Shown here one piece after another: positions 31,236 to 43,692 of a DNA stretch of 64,000 nucleotides. Made by a program: the position numbers and the translations under genes. Every line of letters starts with the position of its first letter. The first letter of the stretch is position 1. Source of the DNA: Massospora cicadina (taxonomy: Eukaryota; Entomophthoromycota; Entomophthoromycetes; Entomophthorales; Entomophthoraceae); assembly GCA_022478985.1 (NCBI GenBank), contig JAKSZP010012193.1:27629-91628 (forward strand), in the 5' to 3' direction. The notes under the pieces are model-generated. The model searched no databases. It was not told where the DNA came from and saw nothing but the letters and a program-made list of their open reading frames with translations.

Positions 31236-34200
31236 GAAACTGAGTTTTTTACAAAACAATTTACCCGTGGATATACTGGCCATCCAGGAAACCCACTGTC
31301 CATGAGGTTCTGAGGAAGCTTGGAAAACAATGCTCCTACTATCCCTATCCTTTTGGTTGAAGCACTGTGGGGTGCTAATTTGGAAAAACCTTTTCAAATT
31401 TACATCTTCAGAAACATTCCTAAATGACTGAGTGCTCGTTGTCACCTTCTCATGGGCTGATGTTGCACACACAATTGTCAACATTTATGCCCCAAACGGT
31501 GCACAAGAGCGTCAGGAATTTTTCTCATCAGTCAAATCCCTCCCGCTACCCCCCAATTCTTTCCTAATTGGCGACATGAACTGTTGGCTAACCTCACCAA
31601 TGGACCAGTGGCCGCCCTCACCCCATGCCCCACAGGGTCATGTAGAACTACGCGTTCTAAAAGCCACCCTTGGGTTAATGGATGCACTGCCACGACATGC
31701 CCCACTGCTCAAAAACATGACATATCCCCACGTCCACAATGGCCAATTAAGGTCCATGACCCGCATCGACCTTATTCTAACGCTGGCGAAATTCCAACCC
31801 CACATCTCCCACTTCAAAACAACAAAAATGGAATTCTCTGACCACCGACTGGTCTCGATAACATACCACTTACCCTTCACAGTTGCAAAGGCCCCACATT
31901 GGTGCAAAATCCGCCCCCCAGAGCTCGCGTCACCAGGATTTTCCACGTGGGTGGAAGAGGCAACTTTGGCAAAATTATTTTGTTGTACCGTTTTGCGCGG
32001 ACCCCATTTCCACATGGGCAACTTTCAAAGAAGACTCCATCCGCCACTATCGCCATCTCTCATCCAGATGCTCACGAGCCACATCGGCGGTTATATCATG
32101 CGCGCTGGTGGAATTGGCCCACTTGGATTCCAACATTCCAGCCTCAGGAAATAGCCCTGCATGGGGCCAGAAGTGAGCAGAGGCAGCAGCCCACCTCAAC
32201 GCACTTGAAGGCAACACAAACATTGGGTTTGTGTCCAATACAGGGCCACACGAATCACTAAAGGCGACAAGTGCACCGCATACTTCTTCAAAATTTTTTT
32301 TGCATCATGCCAGAGCGTGGCCTGCACACAGGTGCAAAGATTGGATAATTCTATTGTGGACACACTGGCTGAAGTGGCAATCAAAACACAAAGATATTAC
32401 TCTGAGTTATACCGAGCCGAACCAATTCAGCTGGCCAAAATGGCAGAATTTCTTGACAGAGCTCATATCCACACCATTTTCTGATACCCAGAAATAATGA
32501 ATTTAATTACTCCAAACGAATTATGGACTACTATTCGCGGTGCACCAAACTGAAAATGCCCAGGCCCAGATGGCATTCCATATGAGCTCTACAAAAAATA
32601 TTTTAAATATATATCCCCATTGCTGCTAGCCTCACTCAACCAAAGCCTGTTGGAAATGCGCCTCCTACCAGGAGGACATGAGGCCTTTACAGTCACACTC
32701 TTCAAGAAAGGGGATAGGCTAGACTTAGCCAACTGGCGCCCCATTTCTCTAACAAACACAGACACCAAAATTTTAACAAAAATCATGGCTAACTGTTTAG
32801 GGACTGTAGCATCTGCCACCATCTCTCCAGAAAATTCGGTTTCATCCCCAGAAGGTCAATTTGGGATAACGTGCACTCTGTGGCTAATGTGTGTCAGTCC
32901 ACAGCCTCTGGGGCACTTGTATTCTTGGACCAACAAAAGGCCTATGATAGAGTAAACTGGGAATACCTTAGGGCCTGCCTCCAACAATTCCGCCTACCTC
33001 CCCGCTTCATTAACTGGGTGATGCTGCTCACAGAATCTACAACAATGGCAGTGCGCGGCCCAGGTTTCCTAACGGAAGTAGTCCGTCCTCAAAGGGACCT
33101 GCGACAAGGGGACCCCCTGAGCCCACTCTTATACAACTTCAGCCTTGACCCACTACTGCGAAATGTGAATGCCCAACTCACTGGGGTCCATGTGCCAGGC
33201 CAAACCCCAGTCAAGATGATGGCATTTACAGATGATTGCGTGGTGGGGATATCTAATAACAAAGATGCACGTGCGCTTGAAGCCCTCATCCAGGAATATT
33301 CCCGGGTAAGCAACGCGGCACTGAACGCCTCCAAAACTGAAATCATCCTCCTTGGTCGGTTTCAGAACTGCTGGGCCCCAGCAAGTAGTTCCCAACCCGG
33401 ACCATCTGCTTGCCCACGTCCACGCCTTACTAACTCAAAATACACCGCTCCACTGGTGCTCCCCTTTGTGCCACGACCTACCATAGGACCGGTACACCAT
33501 CTGGGCGTGTGGTTGGAGGCAGGTGGATACGCGTCAGCAGTAATGGAGTGCCATATACTGGACAACGTGACGAAGCGAATCGCCTCTCTCAGAGCCCACC
33601 CTACTACCCTCACTGGCAGGGTTGTTCTTGCCAACTCTATGCTCCTATCCAAAGTCTGGTTTGGAGCCCACGCCATCCCCTTCTCCCCAAGCTTCTTCAA
33701 ATCCCTGTATGCTTTGCTACAAGGTTGGCTTTGGTCAGGCCGCCCTCCACCAGTACGGCTAGAGGTCATGTTTGGCCCTCATCATCATGGTGGCATGGGC
33801 CTACTTGACTTTAAAGCCCATGCCGCCAAGATCCTGGGCACCTGGATTGCGGCCGTCACTGCTCCTACACTCCCATCCCAACACTGGTCCCGCGTGGCCC
33901 ACTCCAACTTCTCCTGAGCCTTGGGCCTCAACAATCCATTAAACCCCCACTCCCTGATGAAATACCTCGCATCACACACATCAGCCACAGGTCCTCACGG
34001 GACCAAAACCCACTACAAACGAATCCTACTCTCCATGCGAAGCGCAGAGTGGAGAATTCGTATTAGTGGACATACAACCCGAAGAGGCCGCCCCTCTCTT
34101 CAGTTCACACAAGAGGTACAGGGGCTACCCATCCATGATGGCGTGATCCCCACTCGACCCCAAGTCCTATCCAGGGTGGACTACCTGGACATGATGGACA

Positions 34201-34925
34201 TCCCTTATTCCACTGAGACCCAAAAGACTATCTGGAAATACGCACACCATCCTCTGTTGCAGCCTCAAGTCCGCTCCCATGTGTGGCGCTGCCTGAGGCG
34301 GGTGTATCGTACAGCTGAGCGCTCTAATGCTTTACACTCATCCTGTGTCGTGTGTGGCCAGTATGGAACGCTGTTTCACCGCCTGGAGAAGTGCCACACC
34401 TCTAAAGTAATATGGCGCGAAGTCCAACATCTGCTAGGCCAGGATCAAACACATCCCTTCAGTCTGTCAAGAGATATGTTTGCTTCATCAATGGCCTCCC
34501 CCTCCCACCCTCCCTTCGTGCTCTGGTGGTTGCAATTGCCATGTGGACTATCCACACGATTGTCTTGGATGCCATCGCTGGATCCATCCCCACCCTCCCT
34601 GAAGCTGTCCACAGATTCCGGTCTCATTTGGTGGATCACTTTCAAGCGTGGATGTTTGGATATCTCCCACCACGTCGCCGACAGCTGGTCTCCTCCTGGT
34701 TCCCAGTCTGGTTCATCAAATCAGACCCCTTTCTCCACACGTGCTCAACAGTGGCTACGCCCCCTACACACGTTCCCTCCCCTTCCCATAAGTGGCGTTC
34801 CCGCTGGCAACAAGAGATAGCATCGCTTCTCAGGGGTGCCTCCCCTGGTACTAAGTTTTGTCTCGTCTGTGTCACATTTGGAAGTGTCCATCCCATGGTC
34901 GGCCTTCCCCGCAATAAATTTGAAA
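31192..34925 (+). pseudogene. LINE B ORF2 (AP endonuclease and reverse transcriptase)
   Basis: ATG at 31192 (MLNIARLKASPSWARKLSFL). Endonuclease motifs in order: LAIQETHC (catalytic Glu), NIYAPN, IGDMNCW (GDxN), MTRIDLIL and EFSDHRLV (SDH). RT motifs: NWRPISLTNTDTKIL, DQQKAYDRVNWEYL (motif A, Asp), RQGDPLSPLLYN (motif B), FTDD at 33225-33236 (motif C; FADD in copy C) and NASKTEIILLG. The C-terminal finger C-x2-C-x7-H-x4-C is at 34344-34394. TGA stops near 31300 and 31430, frame changes around 32160-32870 and a change near 34440 break it. The enzyme nicks the target and primes cDNA synthesis there. Confidence 0.85.
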
Positions 34926-34941
34926 TAAATGTTATATCAAA
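34926..34941. repeat. Target-site duplication, right, LINE B
   Basis: TAAATGTTATATCAAA, perfect copy of 29637-29652. Confidence 0.9.
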
Positions 34942-35612
34942 AGAACTGTATACTACTGCTTTATCTAGATTAAAGAAATTAAATAGAGTAATGGCGCGCA
35001 ACTCTTCTGTTGGCGCTCCAATAGAAAAGACTCCTGTTACCTAATATTTAGCTCTTGGGAGTCATCCAAATTAATATTTACTTCATCTGTCTAGTCAGAT
35101 TCTGCCGCTGCCTAAAACCTGATCCCTCCTGGGTTGATTATCTGAAAAGCATGTCCCAACGCCTTCACAAAACCTCAGAAAATTACCTTTATTAAGCTAG
35201 CAACCTGTTTAGGTAATGGACTTTTTATCCATTAACAGCATGTCGCATTTCTTATTAGGATAACCTGCAATTTGCTGCCACCCAAAGCATTATCAACGCT
35301 CAGCAACTGTCAATAAAACATTTTTAATTGGTGACAAACTATGATTAATTTATATAAAATACATTAATTTATAATTGTTAAGCTAATAATTAAATCACTT
35401 GTAAAGATTGCTGGGGATCCTACCCAATGGATAATAAGTAATTTGACAGAAGCAAATCCTGGTAGTTTAGTTAAAATTTATAAGAATGAAAACCAACAAT
35501 TTTAGCCTATATTAAATGTTAACTTCCACATCCGCTATGGGTTTTCTTTTAATAATCACCCTCAGCGGAAAAAGCAAGTAATATTAGAATTTTTTGAACT
35601 GGATGATGTGGG

Positions 35613-36097
35613 TGTCAAGAAATTGTTATGACTGAATGATAAGCCATATATCCGGTAGATCATATTTTATAAGTTGAGGTGAGCCTCAAGATTTAGCGAA
35701 AGATTATGTCAATGTGAAGCAAATTGATCAGAGTTCTGATAGTTCAGTAAATGAGGGAATTTCGCCAAAGCCTTGAGATAGAACATAAACCCTCAAAATT
35801 GTACCAAATAAAAAATTACTAAGTGAAAAGGATGTAATTGACTAGAAATATTGAGGATAATGTTTGAGCGCTAGAACGAGAAGGAGGAGGTTTTTAGTAG
35901 ATAGTGAGTAAGAAAGTAGAAGAGTAGTCTGCGTTTAATATATATAAATAGTGTTATTTGGGCAATAGCTCCAAATTATACATATCGTTATTAAATACTA
36001 AGGATTGGCAATCTTCATATTGTCAGTCCATTACTCAGTGGTGATTAACCCATGCACTAATAGTAGCGGATCTAAGCAATACTGCCAGAAGTTAACA
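35613..36097 (+). repeat. Gypsy 2 5' LTR
   Basis: TGTCAAGAAATTG ... AGTTAACA; pairs with 42446-42937. Confidence 0.9.
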
Positions 36098-36098
36098 G

Positions 36099-36117
36099 TT
36101 GTGCTCACTACAAGAGG
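36099..36117 (+). other. Gypsy 2 primer-binding site
   Basis: TTGTGCTCACTACAAGAGG, the family site with the TGG start changed to TTG. Confidence 0.7.
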
Positions 36118-36155
36118 CCATTAGTCAACTGTAGTACAACAGTCACTAGGGCATC

Positions 36156-38580
36156 ATGGCGAGCCCTCACTCCTTATGCAATAATTTAATAGGTTTTCAT
36201 GACTGATACATTAGGTAAATAATGAAAAAATCCAAAGAGGAACCAGTACTATTCATGATGATGGAACCAGGGTTGAGGAAACTAAAATGGAACTGCTGTT
36301 AGCTGCTTGTTACGCGTTGGAGTCAGACCAAAATGGCAGGTCCACTAATGTAACCCCTCAGCAACTGCGGGATATTATGGAATGGCTCTTGCAAGGTTAC
36401 CGCTTTTATGGAGATGATGTGGGGTAACATGCTCTGAGTCTGTTTTATAATCAGTAGGACCAAGAATCCCATTACTAATTGGTTTCTTACCCAAATGCTA
36501 CCATAACGAGGTTGTCTCACTGGCTCAGCTCACATGAAGCTAAGGAATACTTAGTTGCATATGTTCAGCCTTTGATCCATCAACCACTGCATGTGTTGGC
36601 CTAACATAAATTGAGATCATCGATGTTGTGCTCCTTGTGCAGGCACAACAGAATGACACTCATCTCTTACTTGAACTCCTTAATCACTCTTTCTCAGAGA
36701 TTTAGTGGGCGTTAGTGCATGTAGACAGTCATGTTGTGGACGTCCGCCATCACCTGGACGAACTAGTATCATGCTTGAATCATGAATACCCCAAGTAATA
36801 GGTGAATTGTCAGACTGCATTGGCTTTTGGGTGAATGGATATAGGATGTCATGACGCTGGCTAGTAACACAGAGCAATTTATGGTGGAAATGTACGAATG
36901 GTTAGAAGGAATTGACATGGCAGTGGCTCAGATGAGAGACTAGATTACCCTGTTAGAGTGGAGGATGACAGACTATGCCAACACAATGGAAAATGAGGTT
37001 AGTCAACTTTGAGATGAGTGGAGTAACCAGCAGACGGATGACCATTTCACCAGCTTTTTCTTGGTGAACTCAGAATACAGCCAATTACTAGGTTGAATTA
37101 ATCTTTTGGAAAGCTTCAGTCAGGGGGCTCAGGGCTGAACCATTATTTTTCCATTCATTGAAACAGTAAAGTACGCTGATATGTGAGTATGCTTAGATAA
37201 ACTTCAACGGTCAGAGAGTTGGTGTGGTAACAAGTCACTCTAACCAACCAAGTGGATGAAGCAAACTAACAAGCGTGAAATATTTGTTGAAAAAATGTAA
37301 TAATGCAGGGAACATTGGAAGATGTCCTATTAAAATTCAGGAAATGGAGTGCAAACAGGACATAGAGCGAAAATTTCATCATGAATTATATAAGGGATTT
37401 GAAGAGATTAGGCAGGGAGTGAGAGATGGGCAGTGTCAGTGCTATTTCGGTCAAAGAGAAGCAGGTTTAGATGAACTGTTTGATGAACAGAATGGCAAGG
37501 GAGGTAAGAGTGCAGTCAGCAGCAAGTCTGAGGAAGAATACTACAGATCGTCCAGAAAGTACCCCCAGGGGTCGCAGCAGTCCCTCCCCCAATCCAACTT
37601 CTTCTCAGTCTACTTCAGCGTATTTGCATCCATCCTCGTGACCATATTCTTTCCCTCAAAAAATATTTACCCTGAACCATCTGAACCTATCTCATATGTT
37701 CCCTGAGTCCAAAGAACGAAGCCAGGTGATTTTTTTGGATCAAAAAGTTGCCACCTTTCAGATGTGATGGGAACATGCATGGAAATTTTAAACATTCAAA
37801 TTTTGCCACGGAGGGACATTGGATCAGTGAAAAGCTAAAATTTGTTATCCGCTTTGGATATCAAGAGCTATGACCAGGTCACATATTACCAGAAAAGTAG
37901 TTCTGTAACTTATTAGGAGGTAAAAGAGACTGTGCTCCATTTGTTCGTGGATGTGGCAAAGATGGCGCAGCACAGGGCCAAATTGATGACAATACAGTTT
38001 CAAAAGAATGAGTCCCTGGTGGAGTTCGCGGAGTGGTTCATGGCTGAAGCTCATGTGTTAGTGGGAGCAGATATCTTAACCAACGAGTATGTAGGAATAG
38101 CCATGATGGCGGTGGTCAAGCCATATTGTGAACTGCATTATGCTATGACTTACATTCTGGACAAAGATGTGGAGCTTCTACAGATTGTTAACGCTATATT
38201 CTGTCCCTCTGTCACATTCAGTGCTCCCAACGTCGACCAGAAGGCCCCTGCAATGAACACCATATACTCATCGGAATTGGGCCACAACAACATGGTTATA
38301 ATACGTTAGGAAATACTTGGCCACCCAATATGTCAGAGGGTCCTTTAGGCCCTCCCTACGCACAACTAGCCCATCCCTAGCCTAATTTCATTTTTTGTTT
38401 AACTTTTGACCTGGACCTTCAGGTGTGAACCAAATATGGGAGCCATTTATGAATGCTTATTTCTCATGCAGCCAAAAAGGCCACTATGCAGCTAACTACC
38501 CAGGAAACCTGCATGATCATGCAGTGCCATATGTTTTGATTAACAGGGAAAAGCTCAAGTGAAGTAGCGATGGGATGCTA
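36156..38580 (+). pseudogene. Gypsy 2 gag, heavily decayed
   Basis: Start MASPHSLC at 36156, then NVTPQQLRDIMEWLLQGY near 36346-36400 as in gypsy 1. The stretch 37275-37706 is open and holds the coiled-coil end with DGQCQCYFGQREAGLDELF, followed by a serine-rich linker. The capsid-like part at 37932-38309 includes ESLVEFAEWFMAEAHVLVGA. A knuckle relic near 38452-38500 reads YFSCSQKGHYAANY, with first and last Cys both changed to Tyr. Many stops. Confidence 0.7.
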
Positions 38581-38899
38581 TAACTCCGCTAATCTAAATT
38601 TATTTGACCCTGAAAATTCCATGAGTCTTGTTGCGTCAGTCCTGGTACCCAACCCAGCAACTTATATATCAACAACTTCAACAAGATATTTAAGCCTCAA
38701 TTAAAGAGAGCAACCATAACCCTTCAGGCTCTGAGTTCTGCCGAGATGTTCAAGAGCTATATGCCTGGCAAATCCTTGAACAAAACGGCACAAGTGATTT
38801 TGGACCCTCAACGGACATCACATCCTTAATGAGGTAAACGTATCCATACTAGTAGAAAAGATTCCCCATGAGTATCCTCATGTTGGTGCAGGTATTGTC

Positions 38900-39420
38900 A
38901 TTTTTCTTGTAACAAAAAGCCTTGGATGTTCACATAATAAACACCAATGGTTCTTCTTATTCAAAGTATACCTACTGTGATACTTTATGTTCAGAACACC
39001 AAATTCTGAGCTATTAAAGATACTGGTGCCCCAGTTAATATAAGCTCCACCAAGCTCATGGCTAAGCTTCCGCTGAGGCCTGATGTGGAACACAGTGTAG
39101 CATATGGGACGCGTGCACAGAGCACTGTGTCAGAAGGAGCTTACAGCGTGTTACCTCTGATATTTGGATCAGTCAGGGCTTCCTCTCCAGCAGTGGCTCT
39201 GTATAATAGTAACTGAAACATGCTGATTGGTACTGCATTCATGCGGCAATTTGGGGCTGTGGTCAATATGGCAGAATAAACCATTAGTATCCTAGGACTA
39301 CAGATCCCCATTTACTTTACCTCCAGCGGAGTCCCAAAGGACCCAATCTGCTCCAGTCAGATCAATCTAGTATATAGTGACAGGGTACTTCATGTTTAAT
39401 ATTGACAGATGAAACGGAGG
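38900..39420 (+). pseudogene. Gypsy 2 aspartic protease region
   Basis: KDTGAPVNISSTKLMAKLPL follows a stop; the catalytic Asp codon is 39019-39021, so the DTG triad is kept here, unlike gypsy 1. The second block MLIGTAFMRQFGAVVNMAE is at about 39220-39277, followed by a stop. Confidence 0.75.
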
Positions 39421-39859
39421 ACAAGAGCCCTTCTTAACAAAGTTATGAGTATAACGGTATTCTGCTACAGGCTGCGAGTGCTTTATTCATACCTTCTGAG
39501 CGTCAAGTCATACTAGGGATGGAGCTTGAAATAGACTCCCCAGAAGGCTTATACAAGCAGATTATGGAGCACAAACAGCAATCCTGGCTAGAACACCATG
39601 TGGCTCCTGGGTTACTGTTACCAGGGCAGGCGTAGTAAAGTATTAATAGCAAATCTACATAAAGAGTCCATGATGGTCCAGAGGCACAAATAGTGACTTA
39701 ATTACACCTAACCCCTATTGATGAGGTTCATCACATTTACAATTTTGATTCTTGGGAGGACCTTGGTCTACCAGTAAAGACCTCATTTGGCATATTTACA
39801 GTGGTTCCAGTGGGAGGCTCTGACTGGGCTGTCAGAGGAACATAAAGATAGAGTGAAGG

Positions 39860-40790
39860 CCCTTTTGAAGGTACTGAGGAATTTTAGCATCCACTGACCA
39901 CAATTAGGGATGTGCGCAGGGGGTTGTGCATTTGTTGGACATGGGCTATCTCCCCCCATTTGTTCATGTCCTACTTGGTTCTCAAAAGCTGCAGAGGAAG
40001 TTTTCTCCAATGAGGTAGACCAAATAATGAACTGGGGATGTTAGAGCCATCCAAAAGTCCATGGGCATCGCTGATGTTAATTGTTAAGAAAAAGATGGCA
40101 CCAACATGTTGGCCATTGACTACCATAAGCTTATCAGCATCACAAAGAAAGATTCCTACCCCCTCCCGCGGATTGATGACACTTTTGATCTACCAGGAGG
40201 GGCCAACTATTTTTTGCCTTGGATCTGATATCAGGGTATTGGCGATTGAGCTGCCAGTGGCGGAATTGGAGAAATGTGCTATAATCATTTTTAAGGGGCT
40301 ATTCCAACCTACATGTATGCCCCAAGGGTTATATAATGCCCCACATATGTTCCAGCAGGCTATGGACACGATCTTAGGTGATTTGAAACTTTCTTATGTT
40401 TTAGTCTACCTTAACGATTTCAATGTGTTCTCTCAGATGTTCACAGAACATCCGGACCATTTGGAACAAGTGTTCTGCCATCTTTATGACTCTAACATCA
40501 AGACCAAGCCTTGGAAGTGTAATTTTTTAAGGAATAATTGGAATATCCAGGGTTTGTGTTAGACTCAAGAGGTCTTAAAACTCAGATGGCAAAGGTGGAA
40601 GCTCTAAGTAAGATGAATCAACCAGGTAAAAAGCAAAATATCCAAGTATTTTTGGGAATGTTTGGTTACTACCAGCGGTTCATTCGTGATTTCAGTTGTA
40701 TTGGGACACTGATATCTGAGTTATTAAATAAGAACGCCACCTTTGACTGGACTAAACAATGTCAAACAGATTTCTTGATGTCTTGAAGAC
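39860..40790 (+). pseudogene. Gypsy 2 reverse transcriptase
   Basis: Contains WASLMLIVKKKMAPT near 40065-40110, PQGLYNAPHMFQQAMDTILG near 40320-40378, and the active-site motif YLND at 40407-40418 (Asn codon AAC). The thumb/tether block FLGMFGYYQRFIRDFS is at about 40652-40700. Stops and frame changes occur, but the RT is better preserved than in gypsy 1. Confidence 0.8.
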
Positions 40791-41307
40791 CACATTGGTG
40801 AGTGCGCCAGTTTTTCAATATCCTAATTTTAAAAAGAAATCCATAGTGCAAACAGATGAATCACTTTCCGCTGTAGGGGCAGTATTATCCCAGACAGATG
40901 ATGACGGCGTATAGAACCCTTTCATGTTTTGCAGCCAAAGATTAAACTGTCCTGAACGAAATTACATCATGACTGAGCTAGAGTGCTTAGGGGTGATATA
41001 TGCTTATAAACAGTTCTGGGTATACCTTGGGGTGAAATTCCAAGTGGTAACGGATCATGCATCCTTGCATTGGCTGCATAATCTCCGTGAACCTGAAGGA
41101 CGACTTTTATGGTGAGCATTGAAGCTCCAAATGTATGACTTCAAGATAGTACACCAGCTGGGGGAAAAACATAAGCATGCAGACTGTCTCTCACAGTTAC
41201 CAACAGTCGCCATTATGGAAGATTTGGTCAACATCATGTTTGAGAAGATGGTGGTAAGCAAATATCATGATGAATTGCCACATGTTATCAAGGCTTTACA
41301 GGCTTAG
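40791..41307 (+). pseudogene. Gypsy 2 RNase H
   Basis: SIVQTDESLSAVGAVLSQTD, then the open stretch 40924-41115 with NYIMTELECLGVIYAYKQFW and VVTDHASLHWLHNL, then YDFKIVHQLGEKHKHADCLS. Catalytic-type acidic residues are visible in order. One stop lies at 41115. Confidence 0.8.
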
Positions 41308-42405
41308 ACAAGTTACCTTTTTGAGCTTTGTGTAATTATATAAGAAATTGGAGAAGCGTACTGAGTTTCTTAAAACCCTCCGCCAGGACCACGATTATCT
41401 TGGATGAATATAGGGTGGTAGGGCATGGAGGGTTGCGGAAAATGTTAGAGTTCTCGCAACCCTGCTATTATTAGGAGAGCGTGCATGTGATGTGTTGAAG
41501 ACGGTTGGTTTCTGTCATCAGTGCTAAGAGTAAAATATTTCTACAAGAAGACCGCCTAACAGCTGGTCAAGCCCCGTTTTGCATGGCATACTGTTTCTCT
41601 TGATGTGGTGGTGCCTCTGCCAACTGGCGCGAACCAATCTAAGTATATACTAGTAGAAATTGATCACTTGACAAGATGGGTGGAATAAAGAGTGATCAAT
41701 GATTTAGGGGCTGTCACCACCACCAAGTTTATCATGGAATATGTCATACAGCGACATATTTGTCCTCAATTTATCCTCACGGACAATGAAATCATTTTAA
41801 GTCACATATTATACCCATGTTGAACAAACTAATGGCAATGCGTAGGGTTTTGACTCCCCTACCACCCTAAATCTAATTTAATGGTGGAACGGGTAACAGA
41901 ACATTGGTAAAAATTCTCCATAAGCTTGTAAAGGATTAGCCCTCTGAATGGAGTACCCTCTTATCCACTGCTATCTTTGCATATAATATCAGCTACCACT
42001 CGTCAACTGGCAAGAGTCCATTTAAATTGCTCTATAATAAACATCAAGCTTTCACGCTCTGCTTTACTCCTGTGTGGAGGATACTGGCGGCGTAGAAATG
42101 CAGCTTTATTTGACCAATTTGACAGAAATGCTGATAAAACTACAAACGTAAGCATATTCTACCAGTTTAGTAAAGTATATTCTTGATCAGGTGGCTGACT
42201 AAAGCAAATGTAGCAGACTCCCACAGTTCACTATAGGAGATCACTTCTTGTTCCATGACCAACATGGATTTGGAAAAAGAACAGGCTTGCTAACATTTGG
42301 ATGAGGCCGTTTAATAATCAAGATGACTGGTACTAATGCCTACACCATTAAGGAACCCACATGTAGTTAAATTATCAACTAAGTTCGCACAAAGTTCCTC
42401 TGAGC
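41308..42405 (+). pseudogene. Gypsy 2 integrase, decayed
   Basis: Core relics: VSLDVVVPLPTG near 41600, ILTDNE near 41775 and HPKSNLMVERV near 41865-41895, corresponding to the D, D and E positions. The C-terminal part has scattered matches to gypsy 1 (FHDQHGF near 42255). Not functional. Confidence 0.7.
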
Positions 42406-42435
42406 ATACAAACAATAGGAGCTTATCATTCAGTC

Positions 42436-42445
42436 AAGAGGGTAA
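42436..42445 (+). other. Gypsy 2 polypurine tract
   Basis: AAGAGGGTAA immediately before the 3' LTR. Confidence 0.75.
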
Positions 42446-42937
42446 TGTTGAGAAATTGTTATGACTGGATGATAAGCGATATATCTTCAGATTGTATTAT
42501 ATGACTTGAGGTGAGCCTCAAGATTGAGCAAAAGATTATTTTGATGTGAAGCAAATTGATTGGAGTACTGATAGTTTAGTGAATTGAGGGAATTCCGCCA
42601 ACGCTTTGAGATAGACTGAAAATCCCTAAAAATTGTATCAAAATAGAAATTACTAAGCGGAAGGGTTGAAATTGACTAGGAATAATGAGGATAAGAGTTA
42701 AGCAGGAGAACGAGAAGGAGAAAGTTTTTAATAGGAAATGAGGAAGAAAGTCTTAGAATAGTCTGTGTTTAATATATATAAATAAAGTAGTGTTGGTTAG
42801 GGCAATAGCTCCATATTTTACATATCGTTATTATTTACTAAGGATCAGCAATCTTCATATTGTCACTCCTTTGCTCAGTGGTGATTAACCTGTGCAACAT
42901 GCATAGCAGATTTAAGCAATACCGCCAAAAGTTAACA
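42446..42937 (+). repeat. Gypsy 2 3' LTR
   Basis: TGTTGAGAAATTG ... AGTTAACA. Confidence 0.9.
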
Positions 42938-42960
42938 TTGGGTATTATAAAATACAGACA

Positions 42961-42972
42961 CATCCCCTGTTT
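42961..42972 (-). other. Gypsy 3 polypurine tract
   Basis: Minus strand AAACAGGGGATG, directly beside the last piece of the left LTR. This shows the left LTR belongs to gypsy 3 and is not a solo LTR. Confidence 0.75.
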
Positions 42973-43692
42973 GACCAGATTATCCAGTGAAGATAGAATT
43001 TTGGAGACAAATGCAGCTTCATTTCAGAGCCTGAATCAGCCAACATGGTTTAAATTTTATTTTGGCATAGCTAAATCTTCTTTATCTTTGCTTAATGCAT
43101 CTCTATGCTCCCATTATTCTTAGTGCGTTTCCTCTTCATCTTGTTTTTGCTGCCACCTCCTACAAATGCAGTTCCATGGCTCCATGCCTCACCAGAACTA
43201 ATTCAGTTGATATCACATATGGTATGTTCCTGAAATCCTGTTTTTCCTTCAGGTCAGGGCTCTTACAGCTTCCCATCACACAAGATCATTTTCTGTTGAT
43301 TTTACCAATAAATTTCTAAATGTCTGTATTTCCCCAGATCAGGCTCTCCTTTTTTGATCAGAGCAGATCATTTCTAATTCTCTTTTCTCATGCCTCTTCA
43401 AAGCAGACCCAGTTTCAAAACAAGCTGGTCCTACCAAACGTTCACAATCTTCTTTACTCCCATTATAATTGATTCCCTTTCTCCCAATAGACAAAGGAAG
43501 TTGGGAACACCACCAGATACTCTCAAACACAGAAATAAAAACTTATTTTTAGTGTCTATTATTTTTTATCTCTTACTTTTTTCAAGGGTGAACTCCATAC
43601 AAATAAATAATTTTTTCACATATTTTTTATCTCTTATATTTTCTCTTTTTATTTTTTACCTATATTTATTTTTTATATTTTTTTCTTTTTAG
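42973..43692 (-). other. Gypsy 3 3' internal region, T-rich on plus strand
   Basis: No recognisable domain. From 43540 to 43690 the plus strand is almost pure T/A/C, with ATTTTTTATCTCTTA repeated near 43563 and 43622. This could be untranslated sequence between integrase and polypurine tract, or part of another insertion. Confidence 0.4.

Larger units (their letters stand above)
29653..34925 (+). mobile_element. LINE copy B, full length, inserted in gypsy 3 LTR
   Basis: A 5273-bp non-LTR retrotransposon with a perfect 16-bp target duplication. Structure: 5' region of about 95 bp, ORF1 with CCHC knuckle, ORF2 with AP endonuclease, RT and a C-terminal Cys/His finger, then an almost immediate 3' end at CAATAAATTTGAAA. 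Copy C begins with the same bases (ACTTTTCTYTCTC), so both are full length. ORF1-ORF2 layout and APE-type endonuclease place it with L1/Tad1-like elements; the exact clade was not determined. Stops and frameshifts make it non-autonomous. Confidence 0.9.
35613..42937 (+). mobile_element. Gypsy element 2, nested in gypsy 3 LTR
   Basis: A 7.3 kb Ty3/gypsy element in the same family as gypsy 1 along LTRs, gag and pol, but clearly diverged from it. Flanked by GTGGG (35608-35612) and TTGGG (42938-42942), a 5-bp duplication with one change. The uninterrupted site survives in the other gypsy 3 LTR as GATGATGTGGGCATTC near 50305. More decayed in gag than gypsy 1. Confidence 0.9.
29265..42960 (-). repeat. 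Gypsy 3 left (3') LTR, in three pieces
   Basis: Pieces 29265-29652, 34942-35612 and 42943-42960. Shared landmarks with the right LTR include TTCTAGGTGTGCG, ACCAATTTGAGTA, AACTCTTCTGTTGGCGCTCC, CCCTCCTGGGTTG and CTGGATGATGTGGG, in the same order. Confidence 0.85.

Noticed and set aside
29265..42960. Split gypsy 3 LTR read as a solo LTR
   Set aside because: A polypurine tract abuts 42960, the gypsy 3 interior follows, and GGATC brackets 29265-50331, so it is the second LTR of a complete element.
42950..43331. An 11-bp inverted repeat (AAATACAGACA and TGTCTGTATTT) suggesting a 382-bp MITE
   Set aside because: The left copy is the terminal end of the gypsy 3 left LTR, next to its polypurine tract. 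No target duplication supports a separate element.
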